Below are positions 9,001-13,440 of a DNA stretch of 13,500 nucleotides, piece by piece. The notes beneath the pieces were generated by a model that made no database searches, was not told the DNA's origin, and saw nothing but the letters and a program-made list of their open reading frames with translations. How positions within the stretch are numbered: the stretch's first letter is position 1; the number at the start of each line of letters is the position of its first letter. The DNA is from Symbiodinium natans (lineage: Eukaryota; Sar; Dinophyceae; Suessiales; Symbiodiniaceae), in NCBI GenBank assembly GCA_905221605.1, contig CAJNDS010002479.1:91501-105000 (forward strand), given 5' to 3'. A program made the position numbers and the translations under genes.

Positions 9001-12000
9001 GACATGTTCGGTCCGAGGTCGGCTTCGAGCTGCTCTCGGGCAGTCGGCCCTTTGGCCAGACGCCCTTTGAAGTGCAGGCGGTTGGGGTTTAGGCTCCGGG
9101 TATTTTATGTGCCGAAGTGCCGAAGTTCTTTTCTTGGTGCGACTCCGACTTCGGGGGATGCTGAGATGTCCCCGAACATCATAGCTCAAGCCGGGGTAGC
9201 TCTCGCCCTTGCCCCCTCTGGAGCCCGCTCGCTGAAAAGTTTTGGCCCTGAAGCCGTGTTCGCCTGTTCGTAGGTCTCCACCTGCTACGACCCCGATCCC
9301 GTGGACGTTTCGGCAGTCCGCGCGGCTGGCGCCAGCCAGGCAGCTTTGGTCTGTTGGATGTTTCAGGTTGCTAGATTCCAGACTCGCAGAGCCCTGAACC
9401 CGAACGCCCTCTAAACCTCTAAACCTCTAAACCTCTAAACTTCTAAACTTCTAAACCCTCTAAGCCCTCCAAACCTCTAAACCCTCCAAACTCCCTAAGC
9501 CCCCCCCTAAAGCCCCAAACCCTAAACCCCAAGCCCTAAGCTCCAAACCTTAACCCGAAACCCGAAACCCTAAACCCTGAAAGGCTGCCTGCACCTTCGT
9601 CTCGTGGCTGCTTACCAAGCAGGAGACGCTGCGGCCGAGCGCTGAGGAGGCTCTGAGAAGTTGATATCTTGGGTGTCAGCTTCTAGGGGTTTAGGAGGAG
9701 GTGTTTAGCAGCATTGCAGCTAAACCCTAAACCCTAAACCCTAAACCCTGAACCCTAAACCCTAAACCCTAAACCCTGCACCCCAGACCCCAGACCCTAA
9801 ACCCCAAACCCCAAACCCCAAACCCCAAACCCTAAACCCTAAACTGCAGGCACACCGGGACATGAGCTGGCCAGACCTGGCGCAGAATGACGTGGCCTCC
9901 ATGATCGGATTCGGCTCCAAGAGCACCTTCTCAAAGGCAAGTCTGGGGTTGGTTGGGGTGTAGGTTTTGGGGGTTTAGGGTTTAGGGTTTAGGGTTTAGG
10001 GTTTAGGGTTGAAGGGGCTATTGCTGAGGTAACGTGCCAAACTAAACGATGTTCCTGTGCAGAGGGGAAGTTGGGCTGAAGGAGCGCGCAGCTGCATCAC
10101 GTCAGCCCCTTTTGGGCTCTTGAGCCCTCCTCAGCGCTGGGGGGGATTTACATGGATGGGCGATTGGCATCCGCGCCCACTTCGAACCATGCTGCCTTGC
10201 ATGCCAGCTCCGGGCCTTTTGCTCTACCCTCCAGGGTTGGGGCTGCAGTTTCCACGGACTTCGCAGCCTGCAAGCCAGGCAGGTTTCTGGCGTAGACCTC
10301 TGAAAAGGCGAGGTGGAAAACCTTCTCCTGCGAAATTGAAGCGGGATGCGGAGAGATGGAACCGACGCGTTGCGGCTCAGGTCCAGAAGCCTGTTGCCAA
10401 GGATGTGCCTGCTCAGCTGGCTGTGTGGAGCAAGTTGGACTCAGATCTTCGTGCGCTTCTTTTTGACAGTGGGGGTGTTTTTCAGACTGCCTTCTGTCAT
10501 TGCGAAGTTTCCCCTTCTTCCAGGCATCGCGGGATATTTCCATTGCCCATGCTGTTGAGCTGGCCAGATGACGCGGAGGTGCCCCTTGAAGATGTTCCTG
10601 CAGCATTGTGTCTCGCGAATGCTTGCCTGGCCAGTTTAAACTTGTTGTGGGCAGATTTCAAGGAGACGCGGTCGCAGGCTTCTCCGACAGCTCAGGCAAC
10701 GACGGGGCAGCTTGAGGTCCACACACGTGTAGCTCACAGAGTTCGTCGCATGCTGCAACGGATGAGGCCAACGTCCACCCAGGACTTCGCGTGGGATGGT
10801 GGCTTCGCCAGGTTTGAGACTGGAGCTAGTTTGCAATGCGAGCCTTTGCGGGGTACAGCAGTGGACCTTCCAGAGAGAGCCGGAACCTGCAATCCATTGG
10901 CCCATATACATGAAGAGCTTCGTCGCGCAGTGGCTGACCCTTCGGTCATTTTTCCTGACCCGGGACCACACATTCCAGATCTGGATGGTAGGGCTGGCGT
11001 CAGCATGTCTGAGTACCTGGTTTTGGTGTCGCGTGAGCTCGCGTGTGGCAAGCTGCGTTTGCGAAGGCGCGTGAGCGGGATGGCCTCTGTGTTCGCAGTG
11101 AAGAAGGCAGCGGTTGGGCGGCAACGAAAAATCTGGAATGGGGCTGAGCTGTCTCGGCTCGCGTCGCAGCCTCCCAGACCGGAGCGGCTCGCAAACCCGG
11201 CGTCCTTCCTCGACATACATGTGGAAGCTGGTGAGGCCGTCTACTACTCAAAACGAGATGCTGCAACTTTCTTCGACTCTCTTCAAGTTCCTCCTTCTCT
11301 GCAGCCGTGGTTCGGACAGCCAGCCGTCAGTGCAGCAGAGCTCGCAGCTGCGAGTGGCCAAACGTTGCGAGACCTCAGCATTTTGGTGGATGACTTGGAT
11401 GGCGAAGAGTTGGACGAAGACTGTCTGCTTCATCCTGTTAACGTTGTGTGGCCGATGGGATTTAGCTGGTCTTCCGCTGTCGCCCAAAGCACCACCCTGA
11501 GTGTCGTTACAAACTCTGGGGTGCAACCAGATGCTGTGCTTTGCATGGAACAGCCCCCGCCGCTTGACCAGTCAGTTCTTTGCTGGGTTGCCACCGACGA
11601 CACTGTCTTCGCCCACAGAAACCGGCAGCATGGAGCCAAGACCCTGGCACGCTTCGATGCCGCAATGGACTCTGCCCACATTCCACGGAATGCAGGCAAG
11701 GATGTCTCGCTGGCTAGCCATATCACAGCACTTGGTTGCGATTTTACCAGCCAGCCTTACTTGGTGGAGCCAGCTACTGCTAAGTTATCGGCTTGTTTCG
11801 TTGGCCTCATGGATGTCCTGGACAAGGGCTGGGCCTCCCCTAAAGGCTTGAACGGGCTTCTTGGCTTGGTACAATGGTTCTGTTTGCTGCAGCGCCCTGT
11901 CTTCGCAGTTTTCGACAAGGTATACGCTTTTGTCCGGAAGGAACCTGCGTTGAAGCCAAGACCTTTGCCGCTCGACGTGCGACAAGAGCTTGCTGTGGCC

Positions 12001-13225
12001 CTGGGTTTGCTCCCCCTGCTTACCGTCAGTTTGGACAGGCCCTACTTGAACAAGTTGCTGGCTTGCGACGCTGCTCCTGAGTTTGGTTTTGGGGTCTGCG
12101 CAGCCAAAGTTTCTCCTGTGACGATGCATCAACTGGGCATACTTGCAGAGAGGCGGGGCGACTACGTGCGCCTCCACCGGCGCCCCGGAGATGCAGATGA
12201 AATTCCCCGCCTTGGGACGCCTCATCGACTGCATCTGCCAAAACAGGCTTTCAAGAAAGTGATTTCTTCACGGGCGCGGTGGCAAGCACATTCAGGTGTG
12301 TTGGAGGCACACGGTTTGCTGTTGGCTCTGAAATGGGCCGCCAGGAGTCGCGCAAGCTTCCATAAGAAGCTTGTAGTGCTCGTTGACGCAAAGGTGGTTT
12401 TAGGGGCAGCATCGAAAGGGCGCACGTCCGCGCCCGCCCTGCGAGGAGTCATTCGAGCCATCTCTGCTCACAGCCTCGCTTGTGATTTTCTTGTGCGTCT
12501 GGTATACATACCCTCAGAGGACAATCCAGCAGATGCACCGTCGAGGGGCCAGCGTGTGCCAGTAAAGAAGACAGTCCGCAAGGCGTAGTGCCGCTGCGCA
12601 CGCTCGTGCATTTTTGGTTCGCTGATATTTGAAGATGCAAGTACAAGTTTGAGACATTCGGGGTGCTGACGCCCTGCTCGTGGTCACCGGATGCAGTACG
12701 AGGGGTGCTCACCTTTCAGGGTGGGCGCTCCGCTCGGCAGTTCTTGGGCAAACTGCGCATTGTTTCTGCGAGCTGTGGGCAGCTGCAGGCTGGCCCACCT
12801 GCAGCGTTCTTCGCATTTTTGTGCCTATGATGGCATCTTGGCGGCTGCATGCAAGCCAGTCGCTGGGGTGTTGGAGCATTGATGTGGACACACAGTGGAC
12901 ACTCATCGGCATGTCTGCATTGAGGTGTGTCAAGCTCTAACCACCAGTGCCTCGATGTCAGCAAAAGCAATCCGTCACCTCCTTCAGCAAGTGACTGAAA
13001 GTGCAGCCTCCAGCAATTAGGGTTTAGGGTTTAGGGTTCGGGTTTCGGGTTTAAGTGGCTTAGGGTTTGGATGGGTTTGGCTAGAAGCCTTAAACACACC
13101 CCTAACCCTATAATAAATTTAAACCCTAAACCCTAAACTCTAAACCCTAAACCCTAAACGCTGAAAAAGCCAGGCGGTGTACCTCTGCGCGGCGAGCCAG
13201 TTGGACACCTCCAAGCTCGAACCTC
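3056..13225 (+). CDS. CDPK/CAMK-type serine/threonine protein kinase gene, 14 exons visible, both ends incomplete
   Basis: Joining 3056-3088, 3342-3397, 3668-3689, 4337-4399, 5108-5173, 6257-6325, 7240-7287, 8048-8094, 8378-8462, 9018-9080, 9274-9312, 9584-9649, 9850-9936 and 13174-13225 gives one open frame of about 265 residues. In order it shows helix C (EIEREMEVL, split across two exons), LDHPHIVRLFEWFE, hinge YLVMEGARGGDL, HRDIKPSN, ADFGIAD, GTWAYMAPEIF, DIWSLGV, ELLSGSRPFG, LRPSAEE, then a junction segment ending STFSK/AVYLCAASQL. This order and the VPxEEIExEMEVL style of helix C match protist calcium-dependent protein kinases, which phosphorylate Ser/Thr on a calcium signal. The HRD, DFG and APE residues are intact. 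The glycine loop and VAIK lysine (upstream) and EF-hands (expected downstream) are not in view, so CDPK rather than another CAMK is inferred. Several exon ends (exons 2, 10, 12, 14) are placed by phase and homology and could move by a few codons. A transcribed pseudogene cannot be excluded, but nothing in the visible exons is broken. Confidence 0.82.
3230..3290 (-). repeat. (CCCTAAA)n telomere-like array in intron 1
   Basis: About eight near-perfect heptamers on the + strand read as the C-rich strand of TTTAGGG. The array ends 51 nt before the exon 2 acceptor. Degenerate copies precede it from about 3195. Confidence 0.95.
3342..3397 (+). CDS. Kinase exon 2 (helix C end, β4)
   Basis: This exon encodes VLRKLDHPHIVRLFEWFE, a textbook kinase subdomain III-IV stretch, after acceptor GAAGAG/G. 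The frame meets a stop at 3408-3410, so splicing is required. To keep phase with exon 3 the donor must be a GC site, either GCTCAT at 3398 or GCCGCT at 3395. Confidence 0.85.
3426..3521 (-). repeat. (CCCTAAA)n telomere-like array in intron 2
   Basis: A nearly pure run of about 13 to 14 heptamers starts about 29 nt after the exon 2 donor. It is the only long C-strand array, apart from the one in intron 8, that lies at the 5' side of its intron. Confidence 0.96.
3668..3689 (+). CDS. Kinase exon 3, a 22-nt microexon (β5 strand)
   Basis: This exon encodes SDRFFYL between acceptor TGCAG/G and donor GTGGCG at 3690. It joins in phase to VMEGARGG of exon 4, giving the canonical hinge sequence FFYLVME. 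The intron side runs into a TAA at 3699-3701. Confidence 0.78.
3719..3800 (+). repeat. (TTTAGGG)n telomere-like array in intron 3
   Basis: About 11 to 12 perfect G-strand heptamers start 29 nt downstream of the exon 3 donor. The array decays into GCAGGTTGAAGG and one further TTTAGGG. Confidence 0.96.
4009..4097 (-). repeat. CCTAAGA variant heptamer array in intron 3
   Basis: Two CCCTAAA copies lead into about ten copies of the variant heptamer CCTAAGA, with single changes such as CCCAAGG and TCTAAGA. The repeat keeps the 7-nt period of the telomere unit but has a homogenised different sequence. Confidence 0.9.
4165..4229 (+). repeat. (TTTAGGG)n telomere-like array in intron 3, imperfect
   Basis: About seven G-strand units occur, interrupted by TTTAGAGTTTGGGG and a GGGAGGG step. 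A degenerate C-strand stretch follows at about 4285-4330, up to the exon 4 acceptor. Confidence 0.9.
4337..4399 (+). CDS. Kinase exon 4 (hinge and helix D)
   Basis: This exon encodes VMEGARGGDLDRALRRAKK plus AP, the VMExxxGGDL hinge of CAMK-type kinases, after acceptor CGTAAG/G. The donor is GTGGCT at 4400, the same style as exons 3 and 6. Confidence 0.87.
4437..4472 (+). repeat. Short TTTAGGG/TTCAGGG array in intron 4
   Basis: About five units alternate TTTAGGG with TTCAGGG and start about 37 nt after the exon 4 donor. Another copy lies at 4528-4540. Confidence 0.88.
4684..4730 (+). repeat. (TTTAGGG)n array in intron 4
   Basis: Six to seven perfect G-strand heptamers end at the GGTACCC boundary. 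With the C-strand arrays from 4820 they form a convergent pair inside one intron. Confidence 0.95.
4820..5098 (-). repeat. Long (CCCTAAA)n tract in two blocks, intron 4
   Basis: The first block is about 4820-4943 and the second about 4980-5098, separated by a short stretch with CAGGGTTTCCC. Single-base variants (CCCTAGA, CCTTAAA, CCTTCAA, CCCTAAG) are scattered within. The tract ends 9 nt before exon 5. Confidence 0.96.
5108..5173 (+). CDS. Kinase exon 5 (helix E)
   Basis: This exon encodes EGQSGLAEKTVRLLMEQALR plus AL, the αE helix leading to the catalytic loop, after acceptor CTAAAG/G. The donor is read as GC (GCTTCG at 5174), which joins in phase to VYIH of exon 6 to give ALVYIHSECVIHRD. 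Confidence 0.85.
5203..5260 (+). repeat. (TTTAGGG)n array in intron 5
   Basis: About eight perfect G-strand heptamers begin about 30 nt after the exon 5 donor. Confidence 0.95.
5261..6174. other. Non-coding middle of intron 5
   Basis: This is over 900 nt with no supportable gene. It contains a run of 12 C at 5307-5318 and a 21-nt near-duplicate (5444-5464 and 5489-5509, two mismatches). Both strands have only short open frames without recognisable similarity. Base composition is more A+T-rich than the exons at about 5500-5850. Confidence 0.6.
5444..5509. repeat. 21-nt direct duplication GGATTTTACA...GGCGGG
   Basis: The copies at 5444-5464 and 5489-5509 differ at two positions (T/A and T/C) and are offset by 45 nt. 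The first is preceded by a partial look-alike near 5422-5436 (TAAAAACCGGATTT). Confidence 0.7.
6178..6248 (-). repeat. (CCCTAAA)n/(CCCCAAA)n array in intron 5
   Basis: About ten heptamers occur; three of the earlier ones read CCCCAAA. The array ends 8 nt before exon 6 and is convergent with the G-strand array at 5203-5260 at the other end of the same intron. Confidence 0.95.
6257..6325 (+). CDS. Kinase exon 6 (HRD catalytic loop)
   Basis: This exon encodes VYIHSECVIHRDIKPSNMIL plus TRL. HRDIKPSN contains the catalytic Asp, the Lys typical of Ser/Thr kinases and the metal-binding Asn. The acceptor is TCTGAG/G and the donor GTGGCG at 6326. Reading through meets TAG at 6353-6355. Confidence 0.93.
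6381..6447 (+). repeat. (TTTAGGG)n array in intron 6
   Basis: Nine perfect G-strand heptamers follow a run of ten or more T and start about 55 nt after the exon 6 donor. Confidence 0.95.
6570..7159 (-). repeat. Degenerate CCCCAAAA/CCCCAAA tract in intron 6
   Basis: The first bases (to about 6600) are G-strand TTTTGGGGG. From about 6630 the + strand is almost only C-runs of 3-6 and A-runs of 2-5, with CCCCAAAA and CCCCCCAAA as the dominant units and spacings of 7-10 nt. It resembles a slipped and decayed relative of the telomere heptamer. Long open frames on the minus strand here read as Gly/Phe/Trp/Leu-rich low-complexity sequence and are not genes. Confidence 0.88.
7160..7191. repeat. Homopolymer junction C16-A16
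   Basis: Sixteen C are followed directly by sixteen A, then by AC-rich CAAAA repeats to about 7214. This is a likely slippage and sequencing-error hotspot, so run lengths may be inexact. Confidence 0.85.
7240..7287 (+). CDS. Kinase exon 7 (DFG motif)
   Basis: This exon encodes DQHPPHLLLADFGIAD, with the magnesium-binding DFG. The acceptor is TTCAGAG/G and the donor GTGTCT at 7288. It keeps phase with exon 6 (TRL/DQHPP), corresponding to the variable loop between the catalytic loop and β8. Confidence 0.9.
7333..7436 (+). repeat. (TTTAGGG)n array in intron 7, longest pure G-strand array
   Basis: About fourteen to fifteen uninterrupted heptamers start about 45 nt after the exon 7 donor. A (GTTGTTT)n-like stretch follows to about 7460. 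Confidence 0.96.
7602..7667 (-). repeat. (CCCTAAA)n array in intron 7
   Basis: About nine perfect C-strand heptamers lie 165 nt downstream of, and convergent with, the G-strand array at 7333-7436. An intron transcript could fold them into a long hairpin. Confidence 0.96.
7790..8010 (+). repeat. TTTTGGGG/TTTGGGG degenerate tract in intron 7
   Basis: The + strand here is G-runs of 2-5 and T-runs of 2-8, the mirror orientation of the 6630-7159 tract. The phase drifts between 7, 8 and 9 nt. Open frames here translate to Gly/Phe-rich repeats and are not considered genes. Confidence 0.87.
8048..8094 (+). CDS. Kinase exon 8 (activation loop)
   Basis: This exon encodes VFKPDSATSLQPHCC plus the first two bases of a Gln codon, between ADFGIAD and GTWAYMAPE. 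The start uses acceptor CTGAAG/G and the donor is GTGTAC at 8095, giving phase 2 to match exon 9. Activation loops vary in sequence, so this exon rests on position, phase and the AG/G acceptor; an alternative start is 8042 after CCCCAG. Confidence 0.65.
8098..8190 (-). repeat. (CCCTAAA)n array with variants, intron 8
   Basis: Five to six pure heptamers begin only 4 nt after the exon 8 donor, then CCCCAACCCTAAA and CCCAAGCCCTACA variants follow. Degenerate CCTAAACC motifs at 8300-8363 lead up to exon 9. Confidence 0.92.
8378..8462 (+). CDS. Kinase exon 9 (APE motif and helix F)
   Basis: This exon encodes KKGTWAYMAPEIFEDIITPK followed by VDIWSLGV, the P+1 loop, APE and αF with its conserved Asp. 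The acceptor is TTCAAG/G. The donor is read as GC (GCAGCC at 8463), joining in phase to VGFELLSG. Confidence 0.92.
8498..8565 (+). repeat. Short TTTAGGG array in intron 9
   Basis: About four units lie at 8498-8527, beginning about 35 nt after the exon 9 donor. After a short break, two more units and a TTTGGGG follow at 8543-8563. Confidence 0.88.
8566..8876. other. Middle of intron 9, unique sequence
   Basis: This stretch of about 310 nt has isolated CCCTAA/CCCCAAA motifs at about 8713-8785 and otherwise nothing recognisable. No coding signal or RNA gene is seen. Confidence 0.5.
8878..8999 (-). repeat. (CCCTAAA)n/(CCCCAAA)n array in intron 9
   Basis: About 17 heptamers mix CCCTAAA, CCCCAAA and CCCGAAA. 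The array ends about 18 nt before exon 10. Confidence 0.95.
9018..9080 (+). CDS. Kinase exon 10 (helix F end and helix G)
   Basis: This exon encodes VGFELLSGSRPFGQTPFEVQ plus A, matching the ELLSGxxPF signature of CAMK-group kinases. The acceptor is TCCGAG/G. The donor is GTTGGG at 9081 or, nine bases earlier, GTGCAG at 9072; both keep phase. Confidence 0.9.
9081..9273. other. Intron 10, free of telomere-like arrays
   Basis: At 193 nt this is one of the smallest introns and the only one without an array; a single GGGGTTTAGG occurs at 9085-9094. It ends in GTTCGTAG/G. An 89-codon open frame at 9004-9273 crosses it in a different frame from the kinase and has no support. Confidence 0.65.
9274..9312 (+). 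CDS. Kinase exon 11 (loop before helix H)
   Basis: This exon encodes VSTCYDPDPVDVS after acceptor TTCGTAG/G. It is placed where CDPKs have the FxxPxWxxVS segment. It has Val where Trp is common. The donor is GC (GCAGTC at 9313). Support comes from position, phase and the final DVS; moderate confidence. Confidence 0.65.
9409..9578 (-). repeat. CTCTAAAC octamer array grading into CCCTAAA, intron 11
   Basis: Four copies of the 8-mer CCTCTAAA are followed by CTTCTAAA and CCCTCTAAG variants, then 7-nt CCCTAAA/CCCGAAA units. The array ends about 5 nt before exon 12. Confidence 0.9.
9584..9649 (+). CDS. Kinase exon 12 (helices H and I, RP motif)
   Basis: This exon encodes AACTFVSWLLTKQETLRPSA plus EE, the end of the kinase domain with the conserved Arg-Pro. 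The acceptor is TGAAAG/G. The donor that keeps phase is GC (GCTCTG at 9650); a GT site at 9660 would break phase with exon 13. Confidence 0.85.
9720..9845 (-). repeat. (CCCTAAA)n/(CCCCAAA)n array in intron 12
   Basis: Seven to eight CCCTAAA units, a short break with CCCCAGA, then CCCCAAA units. The array ends 4-5 nt before exon 13. Confidence 0.95.
9850..9936 (+). CDS. Kinase exon 13 (end of kinase domain and regulatory junction)
   Basis: This exon encodes a segment with AHRDMSWPDLAQNDVA and MIGFGSKSTFSK. It is placed like the CDPK junction helix before the first EF-hand. The acceptor is CTGCAG/G. The donor GCAAGT at 9937 is the clearest GC donor in the gene. Confidence 0.82.
9970..10010 (+). 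repeat. (TTTAGGG)n array at 5' side of intron 13
   Basis: Five to six perfect G-strand heptamers start about 33 nt after the donor and lie just upstream of the retroelement. Confidence 0.94.
10033..12588 (+). CDS. DIRS-like retroelement polyprotein: reverse transcriptase + RNase H
   Basis: The frame is open from 10033 to TAG at 12586-12588. The first in-frame ATG is at 10156 and a GTG lies at 10057, so the start is uncertain; residues are numbered from 10057. The first 330 or so residues are unrecognised. RT signatures follow: VFAVKKAAVGRQRKIWNG (motif 1-2), SKRDAATFFDSLQVP (motif A, D401), PMGFSWSS (motif B, from M467) and VATDDTVF (motif C, D514-D515). The C-terminal RNase H has a DEDD set at D671 (ACDAAPEFGFG), E750 (EAHGLLLAL), D777 (LVDAK) and D826, within YIPSEDNPADAPSRG. 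The MGFSW motif and the NPADxPSRG ending are characteristic of DIRS-type elements, which normally also carry a tyrosine recombinase; none is seen. The ORF is intact and lies in sense orientation in intron 13 of the kinase gene. Its G+C-rich coding differs from the flanking arrays. Confidence 0.85.
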   Translation, partial: RAKLNDVPVQRGSWAEGARSCITSAPFGLLSPPQRWGGFTWMGDWHPRPLRTMLPCMPAPGLLLYPPGLGLQFPRTSQPASQAGFWRRPLKRRGGKPSPAKLKRDAERWNRRVAAQVQKPVAKDVPAQLAVWSKLDSDLRALLFDSGGVFQTAFCHCEVSPSSRHRGIFPLPMLLSWPDDAEVPLEDVPAALCLANACLASLNLLWADFKETRSQASPTAQATTGQLEVHTRVAHRVRRMLQRMRPTSTQDFAWDGGFARFETGASLQCEPLRGTAVDLPERAGTCNPLAHIHEELRRAVADPSVIFPDPGPHIPDLDGRAGVSMSEYLVLVSRELACGKLRLRRRVSGMASVFAVKKAAVGRQRKIWNGAELSRLASQPPRPERLANPASFLDIHVEAGEAVYYSKRDAATFFDSLQVPPSLQPWFGQPAVSAAELAAASGQTLRDLSILVDDLDGEELDEDCLLHPVNVVWPMGFSWSSAVAQSTTLSVVTNSGVQPDAVLCMEQPPPLDQSVLCWVATDDTVFAHRNRQHGAKTLARFDAAMDSAHIPRNAGKDVSLASHITALGCDFTSQPYLVEPATAKLSACFVGLMDVLDKGWASPKGLNGLLGLVQWFCLLQRPVFAVFDKVYAFVRKEPALKPRPLPLDVRQELAVALGLLPLLTVSLDRPYLNKLLACDAAPEFGFGVCAAKVSPVTMHQLGILAERRGDYVRLHRRPGDADEIPRLGTPHRLHLPKQAFKKVISSRARWQAHSGVLEAHGLLLALKWAARSRASFHKKLVVLVDAKVVLGAASKGRTSAPALRGVIRAISAHSLACDFLVRLVYIPSEDNPADAPSRGQRVPVKKTVRKA
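12589..13016. other. Region downstream of the DIRS-like ORF, probable element 3' part
   Basis: This stretch has the same base composition as the retroelement ORF and no telomere-like units, so it probably belongs to the element. Open frames of 60-90 codons occur on both strands, none with recognisable domains. I looked for the R...HxxR...Y pattern of a tyrosine recombinase and for inverted or split direct repeats and found none convincing. The telomere-like sequence resumes at 13017, which may mark the element's right end. Confidence 0.5.
13017..13078 (+). repeat. TTTAGGG/TTCGGG array, intron 13 right side
   Basis: Three TTTAGGG units are followed by GGGTTCGGGTTTCGGGTTTAAG variants and a TTTGGATGGGTTTGG. 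Confidence 0.88.
13099..13159 (-). repeat. (CCCTAAA)n array at 3' side of intron 13
   Basis: CCCCTAACCC, an A/T break, then about five CCCTAAA units with one CTCTAAA. The array ends about 14 nt before exon 14 and is convergent with the arrays at 9970 and 13017. Confidence 0.92.
13174..13225 (+). CDS. Kinase exon 14 (regulatory junction, beyond the retroelement)
   Basis: This exon encodes AVYLCAASQLDTSKLEP after acceptor AAGCCAG/G, in phase with STFSK of exon 13. It fits the CDPK pattern in which the junction helix continues as xAAxxxIAxQLxxxEL before EF-hand 1. The 3' end is uncertain: a GC donor at 13226 or a GA site at 13219. It resumes the kinase 3.2 kb after exon 13, across the DIRS-like element. 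Confidence 0.68.
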
Positions 13226-13244
13226 GCCTTTTTTTGGTTTAGGG

Positions 13245-13335
13245 CCTTAGGGTTTTCAGGGTGTTTAGGGTTTTCAGGGTTCTTAGGGGTTTTCAGGGTT
13301 TTTAGGGTTTTCAGGGTTTTTAGAGGTTTTGGGGG
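13245..13335 (+). repeat. TTTTCAGGG/TTTTTAGGG alternating repeat
   Basis: Units TTTTCAGGG and TTTTTAGGG (or TGTTTAGGG) alternate for about five rounds, giving a higher-order unit of 16-18 nt. It looks like a telomere-derived repeat lengthened by T insertion. It starts about 20 nt after exon 14. Confidence 0.82.
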
Positions 13336-13370
13336 TTCTTGGGTTTTTTTTGTTGGGTTTTTTGGGGTGT

Positions 13371-13440
13371 AGATGGGTTTAGATGGGATTAGATAGATGT
13401 AGATGGGTTGAGCTGGGTTCAGATGGGTTCAGATGGGTTT
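13371..13440 (+). repeat. 10-bp tandem repeat AGATGGGTTT, seven copies
   Basis: Seven units keep an exact 10-nt period with consensus AGATGGGTTY and one to four changes per copy. The array ends in TTTAGGGTTTTAG. Confidence 0.9.

Noticed and set aside
9004-9273. 89-codon open frame spanning kinase exon 10 and intron 10
   Set aside because: It is in a different frame from the clear ELLSGSRPFG kinase coding and has no similarity of its own.
3195-9845. CRISPR-like array of repeats and spacers
   Set aside because: Repeats are 7-nt tandem units without constant-length spacers, in eukaryotic intron context.
10065-10079. Possible terminal kinase exon reading GKLG then TGA after an AG/G site
   Set aside because: It is in phase with exon 13, but the segment at 13174 fits the CDPK junction far better and also follows AG/G; four codons are too little evidence.
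12680-12970. Open frames of 63-86 codons on both strands downstream of the DIRS-like ORF, considered as tyrosine recombinase remnants
   Set aside because: No R/H-x-x-R/Y catalytic pattern could be seen in any frame.
3230-13160. Interpretation as a true chromosome end (telomere or subtelomere)
   Set aside because: Arrays are short (about 35-280 nt), occur in both orientations and lie between exons of one gene, so they are interstitial.
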